The notes under the pieces were generated by a model, which worked only from the letters and a program-made list of their open reading frames with translations, did no database searches and was not told where the DNA came from. Shown here in pieces: positions 14,176 to 14,887 of a stretch of DNA of 14,887 bases (positions are counted from its first letter, which is position 1; every line of letters starts with the position of its first letter). The stretch comes from Acidobacteriaceae bacterium. Its GTDB lineage: Bacteria > Acidobacteriota > Terriglobia > Terriglobales > Acidobacteriaceae. The position numbers were made by a program, and so were the translations under genes. Location of the stretch: contig JASHUR010000180.1 in assembly GCA_030039895.1 (NCBI GenBank), positions 1 through 14,887 on the forward strand, given 5' to 3'.

Positions 14176-14742
14176 CTAATTTGAAGCGGTGACCGCAGCG
14201 GTGAGCGAGGCACGCTCTGCCGGGGTCATGGGACCTTCCGCACGCCAGAGCACACGGCCCTGCTTGTTGACCAACAGCACTGCGATGGTGTGCACAGTGG
14301 GAATCCTGAGGGAACGGCGGAAGCTGTTTACATCGACATATAGAGGGACGATCCAGGGGTAGGTCTCGGGGTCAGTTTCGTCGCTGCGCATGGAGGCATC
14401 GTCCCACCAGCGGAAGATAAAGTTTTCGCTGGCGGAGACGGGCATGCGGTACCAGCGGAAGCTGAAGTTGGTATGCTGCAGGGCCTGGGCGACGGGTATC
14501 CAAGTCTCAATTTGTGTCTGCTGCTCGGGCTTAAAGGAGATAAGCAGGAGGTTGAGCGGGGCGGCGAAGTCGGAAGGCAGGTTGAGCCTGGCTTTGGCGA
14601 GGTTGTATGTGGAAAGAGAGGGGAAAACAGGGGGTGCAGAAGGTTTGTTTTGGGCAGTGGCAGGCGAAATAAAGGCACAGAGAATTGCGCACGGGGCAAC
14701 AAGAGGCAAAGCAACTGTGAGAAGACGCGGTAAAAACTTCAT
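14176..14742 (-). CDS. Small exported protein with a cysteine-free thioredoxin-like fold (tentative)
   Basis: 188-residue predicted periplasmic protein. The ATG at 14742 is preferred to a TTG 33 nt upstream because it directly begins a signal peptide (MKFLPRLLTVALPLVAPCAI, cleavage near ATA-QNK). No Shine-Dalgarno is obvious. The mature part reads like a redoxin or ATP10-type thioredoxin fold: LPSDFAAPLNLLLISFKPEQQ (a strand, then QQ-containing helix), YPWIVPLYVDVNSFRRSLRI, and the edge strands IAVLLVNKQGRVLWRAEGPMTPAE. There is no cysteine after the signal peptide, so disulfide exchange is not possible; a binding or assembly role is more likely. The fold assignment rests on my reading of the motif pattern and is not secure. 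It is convergent with the GNAT gene. Confidence 0.7.
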   Translation of the reverse strand: MKFLPRLLTVALPLVAPCAILCAFISPATAQNKPSAPPVFPSLSTYNLAKARLNLPSDFAAPLNLLLISFKPEQQTQIETWIPVAQALQHTNFSFRWYRMPVSASENFIFRWWDDASMRSDETDPETYPWIVPLYVDVNSFRRSLRIPTVHTIAVLLVNKQGRVLWRAEGPMTPAERASLTAAVTASN

Positions 14743-14887
14743 GGGATATGGCAATGAACAAGTCCTGGTTAGCAATTCGGTTTTGCGATTCGTGCTGCTC
14801 TTCCTGATTTTTCGATTGCCGGTGGTGCGATTTAAGGACGAATAATGCTTGTGTGAACTACTCCTGTCGAATGGTACCAGCGAAGTA
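14743..14887 (-). promoter_or_regulatory. Upstream region of the exported thioredoxin-like gene
   Basis: No supportable gene is seen up to the right edge. On the minus strand, TTCGAC (14866-14871) and CATTAT (14842-14847) are 18 bp apart and could be a promoter with a leader of about 95 nt. The match to consensus is modest. Confidence 0.2.

Noticed and set aside
14390..14845. Plus-strand open frames opposite the exported thioredoxin-like gene
   Set aside because: They overlap almost entirely the minus-strand gene, which has a signal peptide and a folded-protein pattern. The plus products look like shadows.

Overview
The window looks like ordinary chromosome from a GC-rich, Gram-negative bacterium. 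An OmpA-type outer-membrane protein and several exported proteins support this. The protein styles (7TM-SpoIIE phosphatases with a sugar-binding-like ectodomain, a large Ig/OmpA fusion, Asp-box propellers) resemble Acidobacteriota of the Terriglobia group. That placement is inferred from recall, not from a search. No IS element, prophage, CRISPR array, tRNA or rRNA was seen.

Left third, all on the minus strand: amtB (ammonium channel) -> glnK (PII protein) -> glnD (PII uridylyltransferase, cut off by the left edge). Together they form a nitrogen-sensing set. GlnD modifies PII at Tyr51 according to glutamine supply, and PII in turn gates AmtB. A strong hairpin between glnK and glnD suggests glnD is at least partly a separate unit.

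Middle, on the plus strand after a 259-bp divergent gap: two tandem paralogous receptor phosphatases (687 and 677 residues). Each has a signal peptide, a jelly-roll ectodomain resembling the glycoside hydrolase family 2 sugar-binding fold, seven membrane segments, a short coiled coil and a cytoplasmic SpoIIE/PP2C domain with its metal-binding aspartates intact. They share an identical 18-bp stretch directly before the ATG, but their membrane cores have diverged. A complete nuoB (complex I, cluster N2 subunit) follows without any other nuo gene in view.

Right part: an AT-richer 314-bp gap leads into a 570-residue outer-membrane protein (beta-barrel, two Ig-like domains, OmpA-like C-terminus) that ends at a textbook intrinsic terminator. 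Next come an exported beta-propeller with about ten Asp-boxes and a Tat-like signal, then a GNAT acetyltransferase starting 2 nt after its stop. A convergent gene at the right end encodes a small exported, cysteine-free, thioredoxin-fold-like protein.

No wholly new system is evident. The most interesting element is the tandem pair of receptor phosphatases with their shared leader and mosaic divergence.
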